Origin: Chloroflexota bacterium
GTDB taxonomy: Bacteria > Chloroflexota > Chloroflexia > QHBQ01 > JADMIH01
Direction of reading: 5' to 3'
Length of the DNA stretch: 17,026 bases
Assembly (NCBI GenBank): GCA_015478675.1
Contig: JADMIH010000080.1
Location: 1-17,026 of the forward strand
The notes beneath the pieces were generated by a model. The model ran no database searches, was not told the origin of the DNA, and worked only from the letters and a program-made list of their open reading frames with translations. The translations under genes and the position numbers were made by a program. This document shows, piece by piece, positions 6,593-13,897 of this stretch. Each line of letters begins with the position of its first letter. The first letter of the stretch is position 1.

Positions 6593-8425
6593 ATGACAGC
6601 AGCGCAGCTTGTTCAATACCTCTCCTGGGCTACCTACGTCACCATCTTTGTGATTGTCGCCGCCAAGGCAATGCGCAGCCCTCGACGTGTGAACATTGAC
6701 ATCGCTCTATTCTTCAGCTTGCCCATGCTCATCGTGGTCTTCACCCTTCTGGCTCCTCCGGCAGGCTCACTCCTCTCTTATCTTGTAGTGATACTGCTGC
6801 TGGCTTTGCCATACATGCTTATAAAGCTAGTGGACGACTTCGCAGACGTGCCTAAATGGCTCCTGTACACCTCGGAAGTGCTCCTCGCCTTAATTGTGGT
6901 TGGGACGATTGCCCTAGGGTCAAAACAACCTGATTGGTTTGTAACCATCGAACTGTTCTATTTGATAGTTTTCCTCGCATACGGGGTAGTAGCCTTTGCG
7001 CGACAGTCGCAGCGCGCCAGCGGAATAACAAGGCGGCGCATGAGGTCAGCAGCCGCAGGCTCCATCGCGCTTTGCCTTGTATTTGTTTTTTCAGGGCTGG
7101 CGCGTGCCGCTCCTCAATTTGCGGGATTATGGTCAACACTCTCTCAGCTCTCTAGCCTGGCGTCAGGGGTTAGCTACTTCCTCGGTTTCACTCCTCCTGA
7201 GATCCTACGTCGCGCCTGGCAGGAGCCTGAGCTGCGTGCTTTCCTTGGGCGAGCCGCCCGCTTGCCTCGCTTGCCTGACACCCAGGCTATCTTGGCCGAG
7301 ATGGAGAGTGGAGCCGCAGCGTCTCTGGGCGCTCCGCATGCAAGCGTTGGCTTGTGGAGCGAAGCCAGGCAGGCGCTGAGCTTCGGAGTGGGCGATGAGC
7401 AGGTAGATGTGACGCCAACCCCCCTGTCAGCCGTCGGTCGCGCATTCCTCAACCAGAAGCCTGTTTTTTCCCCTAACGCACCGCGCGATAACCCGGCTGT
7501 GGCCGATGCGCTCCGCAAATATGGCGCGACTGCCCTGCTCGTGGCCCCCATTACGGCAGGTAAGAGAAAGCTTGGAGTACTTACTGTTTACGCGCCACAA
7601 GCTCCGATCTTCGCCGAGGATGACCTCGCGCTCGTGCAACTCCTGGCTGACCAGGCAGCGGTCGTACTGGAGAGCCGCGCTCTTATAGATGAGGCGACAC
7701 ATGTGCGCGCCCAGGAAGAGGTGACACGCCTCAAAGAAGATTTCCTCTCCGCCGCCGCGCACGACCTGCGGACGCCACTCACCACGCTGGTGGCGCAAGC
7801 CCAGCTTCTCGAGCGCAGAGCAGTAAGGTCTCCCGAAGCGCCTGCTGATTTAGCCGGTATACAAAAGGTTGAGAAGGAGGCACAGCGCCTCAAAACCCTG
7901 GTACTCGAATTGTTGGACGCTACGCGTACGGAGCAAGGCAGGCTTGTAGGCACACGCGAGGAAGTTGATCTTACTGAGGTGGCAGAGGAAACGTGCGCCC
8001 GCAACGGCACAGAGTTGCACCCATGCGAAGTAGAAGCTGAGGGGCCGGTGCTCGGCTGTTACGACTCGGTGCGCATTCGCCAGCTGGTAGAGAATCTTGT
8101 GGAGAACGCGGTAAAATATAGCCCCGAAGCAGGAGCTGTGAGGGTGAAGGTCTGGCGAGAAAAGGAGTGCAACTGCCTGAGTGTTGCCGACTCGGGCATC
8201 GGCATACCCGCTGAAGATTTATCTCATATCTTTGACCGTTTCCATCGCGGTACAAATGTGGATGACAAGCGCTTCATGGGAATGGGCCTGGGCCTCTTTA
8301 TCTGCAAAGGGATAGTCGAGCAGCACGGCGGTCGCATATGGGTTGATAGTGTGCACGGTCGTGGTAGCACATTTTACGTCGCGCTACCGGTGGAGGTAGG
8401 AAAGATTGACGCTGATGTTACATGA
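6593..8425 (+). CDS. 7-TM, GAF-domain sensor histidine kinase
   Basis: A 610-residue membrane sensor kinase. Seven hydrophobic segments lie at about 8-25, 35-54, 60-80, 89-108, 115-136, 151-170 and 176-199, followed by a GAF-like domain at about 225-362 (TALLVAPITAGKRKLGVLTVYAP and FAEDDLALVQLLADQAAVVLE are typical). The kinase core is complete: H-box AAAHDLRTPLTTL with phospho-accepting His390, N-box NLVENAVKYS (501-510), G1 DSGIGIP (533-539), F-box FDRFHRG, and G2 GMGLGL (563-568). The signal is unknown; the 7-TM part may sense a membrane or lipid-soluble cue and the GAF a small ligand. The ATG has no strong ribosome site nearby. It overlaps the response regulator by 11 bases, so the two are a cognate pair. 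Confidence 0.92.
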   Translation: MTAAQLVQYLSWATYVTIFVIVAAKAMRSPRRVNIDIALFFSLPMLIVVFTLLAPPAGSLLSYLVVILLLALPYMLIKLVDDFADVPKWLLYTSEVLLALIVVGTIALGSKQPDWFVTIELFYLIVFLAYGVVAFARQSQRASGITRRRMRSAAAGSIALCLVFVFSGLARAAPQFAGLWSTLSQLSSLASGVSYFLGFTPPEILRRAWQEPELRAFLGRAARLPRLPDTQAILAEMESGAAASLGAPHASVGLWSEARQALSFGVGDEQVDVTPTPLSAVGRAFLNQKPVFSPNAPRDNPAVADALRKYGATALLVAPITAGKRKLGVLTVYAPQAPIFAEDDLALVQLLADQAAVVLESRALIDEATHVRAQEEVTRLKEDFLSAAAHDLRTPLTTLVAQAQLLERRAVRSPEAPADLAGIQKVEKEAQRLKTLVLELLDATRTEQGRLVGTREEVDLTEVAEETCARNGTELHPCEVEAEGPVLGCYDSVRIRQLVENLVENAVKYSPEAGAVRVKVWREKECNCLSVADSGIGIPAEDLSHIFDRFHRGTNVDDKRFMGMGLGLFICKGIVEQHGGRIWVDSVHGRGSTFYVALPVEVGKIDADVT

Positions 8426-8780
8426 GCATGCAATTCTGGTAGTTGATGATGACCAGGATATTCTTTCGACAGTAGCCGAAATCCTGGAGTTTGAGGGGTA
8501 TAAGGTTGAGAGGGCCAGCAACGGAGTGGAGGGGTTGCGGGCTGTCGAGCGTGCGCACCCTGCCCTTGTCTTGCTGGATATGCGCATGCCTGTGCTCGAT
8601 GGTTGGGGGTTCGCACGCACCCTCAAGGAGCGCGGCATCAGCTTGCCGATCCTGGTGATGACAGCCGCGCACGATGCACGCCGCTGGGCGCAAGAAATAG
8701 GCGCGGAAGGCTATGTTGCCAAGCCCTTCAACCTCGGCGACCTTCTCAACGCAGTCGAGCGATTGTACAGACACAATTGA
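8415..8780 (+). CDS. receiver-only response regulator
   Basis: A single CheY-like receiver domain of 121 residues with no output domain. Numbered from ATG 8415, the acidic cluster is Asp11-13 (VVDDDQD), the phospho-acceptor is Asp55 (LVLLDMRMPVLDG), the switch Thr is Thr83 (LVMTAAH) and the conserved Lys is Lys103 (YVAKPF). I prefer ATG 8415 (MLHEHAILVVDDD), with AGGAAAG at 8398-8404 about 10 bases upstream; an in-frame TTG at 8406 with GGAGG 9 bases upstream is possible. It overlaps the kinase gene, so it is surely its partner. With no output domain it must act by protein contact, as in chemotaxis or a phosphorelay. Confidence 0.92.
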   Translation: MLHEHAILVVDDDQDILSTVAEILEFEGYKVERASNGVEGLRAVERAHPALVLLDMRMPVLDGWGFARTLKERGISLPILVMTAAHDARRWAQEIGAEGYVAKPFNLGDLLNAVERLYRHN

Positions 8781-8819
8781 TCACGCCCTGTGAAGTGCAA
8801 TCCTGGCACCCATCCCCTA

Positions 8820-9002
8820 ACCTCCTTCCGAGTGGAAAGGGCTTTCGGGGATAGATTTTCCTCCAGCCTCTACTGAGATTGTACTAAGGCAAAGCCCTAC
8901 CCCAACACCTCCTCCCACACATGGGAGAAGAGCTGTATCCCCTGGCTCTTCCACGATTAAAGCCCCCTCTCCCACAAGGGGAGAGGGGCATGGGGTGAGG
9001 GT
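8820..9002. repeat. C-rich palindromic intergenic repeat (copy 2)
   Basis: The 307-base gap after the response regulator is mostly repeat. The right half, CCCCCTCTCCC then ACAA then GGGGAGAGGGG followed by CATGGGGTGAGGG (8963-9001), matches the element at 3129-3240. The preceding stretch CTGGCTCTTCC...AAAGCCCCCTCTCCC also matches the centre of that element (3178-3210). The left arm (8894-8930) is decayed. An ACTAAGGCAA tract just before it (8883-8892) recurs in the 12632-12921 gap. Confidence 0.65.
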
Positions 9003-9026
9003 ACACAGTTACCGCCTGGTTCCTCA

Positions 9027-9055
9027 TTGCTCATTATCTGCTACTTACGTATAAT
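9027..9055 (+). promoter_or_regulatory. promoter for the NAD-synthesis pair
   Basis: TATAAT at 9050-9055 is a perfect -10. TTGCTC at 9027-9032, 17 bases away, matches the -35 only in TTG. Transcription would start near 9062, giving a leader of about 26 bases before the ATG at 9088. No strong ribosome site is seen in that leader. Confidence 0.55.
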
Positions 9056-9087
9056 GCTTGTGATATTCACCTCACGAGCGAGCGGCT

Positions 9088-9972
9088 ATGACCCAACCTT
9101 TACACGAACCTTATACGGTGGCCCTGGCGCAGATAAAGTGCGTGCTCGGCGATGTTGAGGCCAACCTTGCCAAGCACCTCGACTATGTAGAGCGTACCCG
9201 AGAGGCAGGCGCATCCCTCCTTATCTTCCCTGAATTGAGCCTGACGGGATACTACCTGCAAGACATCACCAACCAGATAGGGATGCGCGTCTCGCCCCCC
9301 GCGCCTCCTTTGCAAAAGCTGATGGAGGCCTCGCGCGCTCACGACATAGACATCTGCGTGGGCTTCGTTGAGGAGAGCGACCGCTATGTTCATTACATAG
9401 CGCAGGCATATATTGGCCAGGGTGAGATAAAGCACGTTCACCGCAAAGTCTACCTGCCCACCTACGGTATGTTCGACGACATGCGCTATGTTGGTATGGG
9501 CCGCCAGGTTCGCGCTTTCGATACGCGCTTCGGGCGGATGGGCATCCTCATTTGCGAAGACTTCTGGCACATCGCTCTCCCCTATTTGTTGTGGCTGGAT
9601 GGCGCTGACACCATGCTCATGGTGGCTGCCGGACCGGGGCGCGGCGTCAAGCCGGGGGACGACTACCTGGATACCAACTACGATGTCAGCATGGCACACC
9701 GTATCTACGCCGAGCTATTCACTATATTCCTTTTCCATTGCAACCGCGTGGGCTACGAGGACGGCGTGGCTTTCGGCGGCTACAGCACCGTGCTCGCACC
9801 CGACGGCGACTTTCTCGCTACGGGAGAGCACTTTGAGGAATGCCTGGTGACCGCGAGAATCAATCCGGAGTCGGTGCGCTTCAAACGCCGCAGCCTCCCT
9901 CTGCTGAGAGACGAGCGGCCCGAATTGGTGCTGAGGGAGTTGGAGAGGATTATGGGAGAAAGGTACAGCTAA
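9088..9972 (+). CDS. nitrilase-superfamily amidohydrolase, probable glutaminase partner of NAD synthetase
   Basis: A 294-residue carbon-nitrogen hydrolase. The catalytic triad is in place: Glu49 in IFPELSLTGYY, Lys120 in HRKVYLPTYGMFDD, and nucleophile Cys156 in GILICEDFWH. The last two motifs are close to those of the N-terminal glutaminase domain of glutamine-dependent NAD synthetase, which releases ammonia from glutamine. The gene stands 96 bases upstream of an ammonia-type NadE on the same strand, so the likely job is to feed ammonia to it. Other nitrilase reactions (omega-amidase, carbamoylase) cannot be excluded from sequence alone. No signal peptide is visible, so it should be cytoplasmic. 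Confidence 0.85.
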   Translation: MTQPLHEPYTVALAQIKCVLGDVEANLAKHLDYVERTREAGASLLIFPELSLTGYYLQDITNQIGMRVSPPAPPLQKLMEASRAHDIDICVGFVEESDRYVHYIAQAYIGQGEIKHVHRKVYLPTYGMFDDMRYVGMGRQVRAFDTRFGRMGILICEDFWHIALPYLLWLDGADTMLMVAAGPGRGVKPGDDYLDTNYDVSMAHRIYAELFTIFLFHCNRVGYEDGVAFGGYSTVLAPDGDFLATGEHFEECLVTARINPESVRFKRRSLPLLRDERPELVLRELERIMGERYS

Positions 9973-9998
9973 ACAATTATGAGCTGTGGGACAAATCG

Positions 9999-10059
9999 TA
10001 ATTCATAATTGATAATTCCGAAGGCGGGAACTAATTCATAATTCCGCCGAAGGCGGGAA
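9999..10059. repeat. tandem AATTCATAATT / CCGAAGGCGGGAA units
   Basis: Two related units lie end to end: TAATTCATAATT (9999-10010), a GATAATT insertion and CCGAAGGCGGGAA (to 10030); then TAATTCATAATT (10032-10043) and CCGCCGAAGGCGGGAA (to 10059). The second holds a CCGCC-GAA-GGCGG hairpin. This fills the gap between the nitrilase and nadE genes. Its last bases provide AAGGG (10058-10062), the likely ribosome site of nadE. Confidence 0.7.
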
Positions 10060-10068
10060 GGGTCCAAC

Positions 10069-10935
10069 ATGGGCAGCGACGATCCATCTACTGCACCTCC
10101 GACGAGAAGCCTTGCCGACCGGCTCGCTATACACCCCGAGCTTACCCGACGGTTGTTGGCGAACTTTATCCGTGATGAGACTGGCAAGTTCGGTTTCAAG
10201 CGAGTGGTGCTTGGCATGTCAGGTGGTATTGATTCGGCGCTGGCGGCTACCCTGGCGGCGGAGGCTCTGGGGCCTGAGAATGTGGTGGCGCTGATCCTTC
10301 CTTACAGGACGAGCAGCCCTAAGAGTGAGGAAGACGCTCGTCTGGTTATAGACCGGCTCGGCCTGGCACACGATAAGCTCGATATAACCCCTATGGCAGA
10401 GCCGTTGTTCGCTCATTATGGTGAGATGAGCAACATGCGGCGGGGCAACGTGCTGGCACGTCTCAGGATGGTGGCTGTATTTGACCGCTCGCTGGCTGAA
10501 AACGCCCTGGTGCTGGGCACTTCTAACAAAACCGAGTCGCTGCTGGGATATACAACCTGGTATGGCGACAACGCGGCGTCTATACAGCCTATCGGCGATC
10601 TGTACAAGACACAGGTTCGCGCCCTCTCCCGCGCGATTGGCGTGCCCGCCGCCGTGGTGGAGAAGAAGCCTAGCGCCGACCTCTGGCCGGGCCAGACCGA
10701 CGAGGCTGAAATGGGCCTCTCCTACGACCTTGTAGACCAGGTGCTTTACCTCCTGGTAGATGAACGTCTCGACCCGGAGCGGATTGTAGCCCAGGGCTTT
10801 GAGCAGTCGCTGGTAGAGCGCATTGTGCGCACAGTGCGCAATATGCAGTACAAGCGGATGACCGCCGTGATCGCCAAGGTAGGCTCACGCACGCCAGGAA
10901 TAGACTTCAGGTATCCGAGGGACTGGGGGCACTAA
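10069..10935 (+). CDS. nadE: NAD(+) synthetase, ammonia-type synthetase domain
   Basis: Converts nicotinic acid adenine dinucleotide to NAD using ATP and ammonia. The 288-residue protein has the N-type ATP pyrophosphatase P-loop SGGIDS (51-56), then ALILPYRTSSPKSEEDA, NVLARLRMVAVFDRSLAENALVLGTSNKTESLLGY, GDLYKTQVRALSRAIGVP, and KKPSADLWPGQTDEAEMGLSY, all standard NadE landmarks. The length fits the stand-alone synthetase, with a short polar N-terminal extension and no glutaminase domain. The upstream nitrilase-like gene probably supplies that activity in trans. The ATG has AAGGG six bases upstream. The insertion sequence begins about 65 bases downstream. Confidence 0.95.
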   Translation: MGSDDPSTAPPTRSLADRLAIHPELTRRLLANFIRDETGKFGFKRVVLGMSGGIDSALAATLAAEALGPENVVALILPYRTSSPKSEEDARLVIDRLGLAHDKLDITPMAEPLFAHYGEMSNMRRGNVLARLRMVAVFDRSLAENALVLGTSNKTESLLGYTTWYGDNAASIQPIGDLYKTQVRALSRAIGVPAAVVEKKPSADLWPGQTDEAEMGLSYDLVDQVLYLLVDERLDPERIVAQGFEQSLVERIVRTVRNMQYKRMTAVIAKVGSRTPGIDFRYPRDWGH

Positions 10936-10999
10936 CTGTAATTATGAATTGACGTGAGGCGAGCCGGGTTGCAGCTGGTAATTGCTAATTCATAACTCA

Positions 11000-12022
11000 C
11001 GATTGATGCATAACTTACCAAGTAAACCTAACGAAGGACAAAGGCGAGATGCCACGACGCAGGTTAGCCCAAGCTACTACCGTCATAGCAGTGAGTTTGG
11101 CAACAATACGCACAGCCAGACCTCTCCAGGTGTGTGCATGAGGGTGCTCCAGATCCACAAACTCCTCAGCCTGGGCGAAAGTAGCCTCCACGATTGGTCG
11201 AGTAGCAGCCAATATCTGTGCCAAAGCAGGGTGGAGTTGACGCTTCTGGTTGCGCCTGGAAGGAGTGATAAGGATGATACTCTGCTCCTCCTCCAATCGT
11301 CTCTGCCGCTGCTCATCTGCTCATCAAGCAGACCTTTATCAGCCCAGATGAGCCAACCTTCGTCTCCAAACATCATCGCTTCCAACCCATCTCTCTCATC
11401 AGCACTGGCAGGGAGGAGTGCCCACTGGACAATGATGCCATTCACTGTGACGAGAGCCAGCAACTTGTAGCCGTAGTAGTATTCCCGCCTGGCAGCACAG
11501 TAACCGAGGTCAGCCTCAGGAAGGGTCAGATGATGAAGACCATACCGACGCCAGTGTCGCACATGGATAGGAGTACCATCCATCACTCCCTCAGGAGCAA
11601 GGTGTGATGTCACTTGTTGCGCCAACTCTATCCACAAAGCGTTCAACACACCCGTCAGGTTGCGAGCACGACGGTTGTAGCCGCTTTGTGTCGTCAGAGC
11701 AGGGAACCACTCCTGATAGTTGTGCTTCAAGAAGCGCAGCCGCCGACGTTCTCGCCATTTGCCCTGAGCTAACTGATGAGCCAAAAGCAACGTCACCATC
11801 TCTGCATCGGAAAGGCGAGGTGGTGCCCCACCCTCTGGCCGTAAGTATCTGTGACCCTCTTTTTGCAGCCATTGGTCAACCATCAGGTATAATCCTATCA
11901 GGAAGGTATCAAAGTCCATGTCCATCGGAAGCTCCTTGTACAAAGGGTTTTGCTGCTTCCGTTGTAACACATCACTTCGCTACCTTTCTGTTCGTCCTCT
12001 AATCTGGGTTATGCATCAATCG
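11000..12022 (-). mobile_element. IS982-like insertion sequence, defective
   Basis: About 1.02 kb between perfect 15-bp inverted repeats, CGATTGATGCATAAC at 11000-11014 and GTTATGCATCAATCG at 12008-12022. A 9-bp direct repeat, TCATAACTC, lies just outside on both sides (10990-10998 and 12027-12035). It is not exactly flush with the inverted repeats (1 base on the left, 4 on the right), so the ends are approximate. The length and the transposase inside fit the IS982 family. It sits between nadE and the cyclodeaminase gene, in AT-rich repeats, without breaking either gene. Alternative ends slightly inside the repeats remain possible. Confidence 0.7.
11015..11925 (-). pseudogene. IS982-family transposase, frameshifted
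   Basis: A DDE transposase read on the minus strand from ATG at 11925, with AAGGAG six bases upstream, to a TAA at 11015-11017. The first part (LSDAEMVTLLLAHQ, SGYNRRARNL, GVMDGTPIHVRH, AARREYYYGYKL, LLPASADERDG, WADKGLLDE) and the last part, in another frame (ITPSRRNQKRQ, RPIVEATFAQAEEF, RIVAKLTAMTVV), both fit IS982 transposases, including the presumed Asp, Asp and Glu catalytic positions. The frames join at an 8-base tandem duplication, TGCTCATC twice at 11310-11325 on the plus strand. Removing one copy restores one frame of about 300 codons, the usual family length. As it stands the protein loses its catalytic Glu and C-terminus and is probably inactive. Confidence 0.8.
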
Positions 12023-12055
12023 CTACTCATAACTCGTAATTGCGTAGGAGGTGTT

Positions 12056-12631
12056 ATGGCTCTTGCTAAAATGACTGTTGAAGAGTTTATAGAGGAGTTG
12101 GCTTCGGCTAATCCCACGCCGGGCGGAGGGAGTGCTAGCGCGCTCGCGGGGGCTATGGCTGCGGCAATGGTAGAGATGGCCTGTAACCTCACGGTTGGGC
12201 GGGAGAAGTTCCGTGACGTAGAGGTGGAGCTGCAAACGGTGCGCGGCAGAGCCAAAGATTTGCGCCTCCGTATGCTGGCTGCTGTGGATAAAGATACGGA
12301 GGCCTATAACGCCGTCAGTCAGGCATATAAGCTGCCCCGCACAGGCGACACGGAGAAGGCAGCGCGCACGGCTGCTATACAATCGGCGCTCCAATACGCC
12401 ACTGAGGTGCCTTTGAAGGTGGCACGGGCCGCTGCTGAGACTTCGGAGCTTGCAGTGGTGGCAATGGAGAAGAGCAACCCTAACGTGGCCTCAGATGCCC
12501 GCGTGGCTCGTCTGCTGGCCGATGCTGCCCGTGATGGGGCCATAGCCAATGTTGAGATCAATCTCGGTAGCATAAACGATAGCGCCTTCGTAGAGCAGAT
12601 GAAGACAGAGCTAGAGGGTTTGTCGGGGTAG
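12056..12631 (+). CDS. formimidoyltetrahydrofolate cyclodeaminase-like protein (FTCD_C domain)
   Basis: A 191-residue protein matching the C-terminal half of formimidoyltransferase-cyclodeaminase, the same family as FchA methenyl-tetrahydrofolate cyclohydrolases. It would convert 5-formimino-tetrahydrofolate to 5,10-methenyl-tetrahydrofolate and ammonia, or hydrolyse the methenyl form. The family marks are TVEEFIEELASANPTPGGGS at the N-terminus with PGGGS at 22-26, LAGAMAAAMVEMACNLT, VDKDTEAYNAV, and NPNVASDARVA. The all-helical, Ala-rich composition fits. The frame is open upstream, but AGGAGG at 12046-12051 fixes ATG 12056. The matching formimidoyltransferase gene lies convergently 290 bases downstream. 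Confidence 0.88.
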   Translation: MALAKMTVEEFIEELASANPTPGGGSASALAGAMAAAMVEMACNLTVGREKFRDVEVELQTVRGRAKDLRLRMLAAVDKDTEAYNAVSQAYKLPRTGDTEKAARTAAIQSALQYATEVPLKVARAAAETSELAVVAMEKSNPNVASDARVARLLADAARDGAIANVEINLGSINDSAFVEQMKTELEGLSG

Positions 12632-12911
12632 CAGAAATACACCCCGTTGGGGTTGGCAGCTTGCTGGGGCCTCTACTATATCTTGCAGGTGGCCCAAAGG
12701 TGGCTCGATCCCTCCTTACATCCTGGTAATTAGTCCTATTCCCACAGGGTTTTTCTTCTGTCACCTGGCACTGCACTAAGGCAAGACCCCACCCCAACCC
12801 GCTGGCAAAGGGTCAGGGGGCGGGAGTTCTGTTACCGCTATGTAGGGCAGATTGAACCCTCTACAAAAACTGCCCCTAAAAGCTCCACTTGTGAGGAGGG
12901 TTTTAATTCTC
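12632..12911. other. convergent intergenic gap with decayed C-rich repeat (copy 3)
   Basis: The 290 bases between the two convergent folate genes hold no credible gene. GCACTAAGGCAAGACCCCACCCCAAC (about 12773-12798) resembles the ACTAAGGCAA...CCCTACCCCAAC tract at 8883-8906, and AAGGGTCAGGGGGCGGGAG follows, which makes it a decayed member of the C-rich repeat family. CTCC...GGAG followed by GGTTTTAATT (about 12882-12908) could be a weak terminator for the plus-strand gene. Confidence 0.5.
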
Positions 12912-12937
12912 GAGCACAGAGCTACTGCTCTGTGCTC
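12912..12937 (-). terminator. 11-bp hairpin spanning the stop codon of the formimidoyltransferase gene
   Basis: GAGCACAGAGC (12912-12922) and GCTCTGTGCTC (12927-12937) form a perfect 11-bp stem with a 4-base loop. The TAG stop of the minus-strand gene (12924-12922) is partly in the loop. The bases after it on the minus strand are A-rich rather than T-rich, so intrinsic termination is uncertain; RNA 3'-end protection is the other option. Confidence 0.45.
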
Positions 12938-13839
12938 ACCTCATCTTCCAGCAGGCGAGCTTCCAGCACCTGGTTGCGGGTGAAGCCGGTGAGACGCAGA
13001 TAGAAGTCGGCTGCTTGCGCCAGCGCGTCCAGAGGTACGAGACCTACGATCTCGCTACCCACTACGGGTACACCGTGGCGCTCAGCTTCTACTTTCACAA
13101 GCTCATAAGCGCGGTGCAGGGGAGTGCGAGTGTAATCTAGTAAGTTCATAGAGACCTGCACCAGCCCTTGCTCGGCGAGGTCTACACCCATAGCCTGCAC
13201 ATTCATCAGGCCGCCACTGCTCTCGCGCAAACCTTTGGCAATCGTCCGGGCTATGTGCACATTTGTGGTGCCCAGGTTCACGTTGAAAGCTATCAGCGGC
13301 GGGCGTGCTCCAACTGCGGTTGCCCCTGCTGTGGGGTGCATACGGGCTTCGCCGTAGTCAGGTTTGCGTTCAGGAGTGGCGATGCTCTCCTTCAGCCCTT
13401 CGTATTCGCCACGGCGCACGTCGGGCAGGCGCTTGCGGGCCGGCGTTGTAGCAGCCGCGCTGTAGAGGTATACCGGCACGCCTAACTCTTCAGCGATACG
13501 CTTACCTACCGCGTTCGCCAGCCCTATAGCTTCGTCCATTGTCACACCCGACACAGGTACAAAGGGCACTACGTCCATAGCGCCCATGCGCGGGTGCTCC
13601 CCATGTTGTTCTTCCATGTTTACCATCTGCACAGCCTTCGCGGTGGCCGCGAATGCCGCTTCCGCTATACTCTCAGGTGCGCCAACAAAGGTCAATACTG
13701 TGCGATTGTGGTCGGGGTTTGGAGAAACATCCAACAGCCTCACTCCTTCAACCTCGCGTACAGCCCCTGCGACATCATCTATGATATCCTGCCGCCTACC
13801 TTCGCTAAAGTTCGGCACGCACTCCATCAATCTCTGCAC
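12922..13839 (-). CDS. ftcD: glutamate formimidoyltransferase
   Basis: Transfers the formimino group from N-formimino-L-glutamate to tetrahydrofolate in histidine degradation. The 305-residue protein corresponds to the N-terminal transferase half of FtcD: CVPNFSEGR near the start, SPNPDHNRTVLTFVG (39-53), and EHPRMGAMDVVPFVPV with the family's catalytic His at 82, then PVYLYSAA, HPTAGATAVGARPPLIAFNVNL, and VQVSMNLLDYTRTPLHRAYELV. GTG 13839 is chosen because GAGGAG lies nine bases upstream; ATG 13827 (MECVPNFSEG) is the alternative. No cyclodeaminase domain is fused; that activity is encoded by the convergent gene at 12056. It is the last gene of a minus-strand group with a membrane protein and a sugar kinase. 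Confidence 0.93.
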   Translation of the reverse strand: MQRLMECVPNFSEGRRQDIIDDVAGAVREVEGVRLLDVSPNPDHNRTVLTFVGAPESIAEAAFAATAKAVQMVNMEEQHGEHPRMGAMDVVPFVPVSGVTMDEAIGLANAVGKRIAEELGVPVYLYSAAATTPARKRLPDVRRGEYEGLKESIATPERKPDYGEARMHPTAGATAVGARPPLIAFNVNLGTTNVHIARTIAKGLRESSGGLMNVQAMGVDLAEQGLVQVSMNLLDYTRTPLHRAYELVKVEAERHGVPVVGSEIVGLVPLDALAQAADFYLRLTGFTRNQVLEARLLEDEVSTEQ

Positions 13840-13897
13840 GTCTATAGACTCCTCGATTACTGCTTGTTAGCCAATTACTACCTGATTCACAATTTCA

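Noticed and set aside
11015..11925. Programmed frameshifting in the transposase
   Set aside because: The frames join at an exact 8-base tandem duplication rather than a slippery run, and IS982 transposases, to my knowledge, are normally made from one frame.
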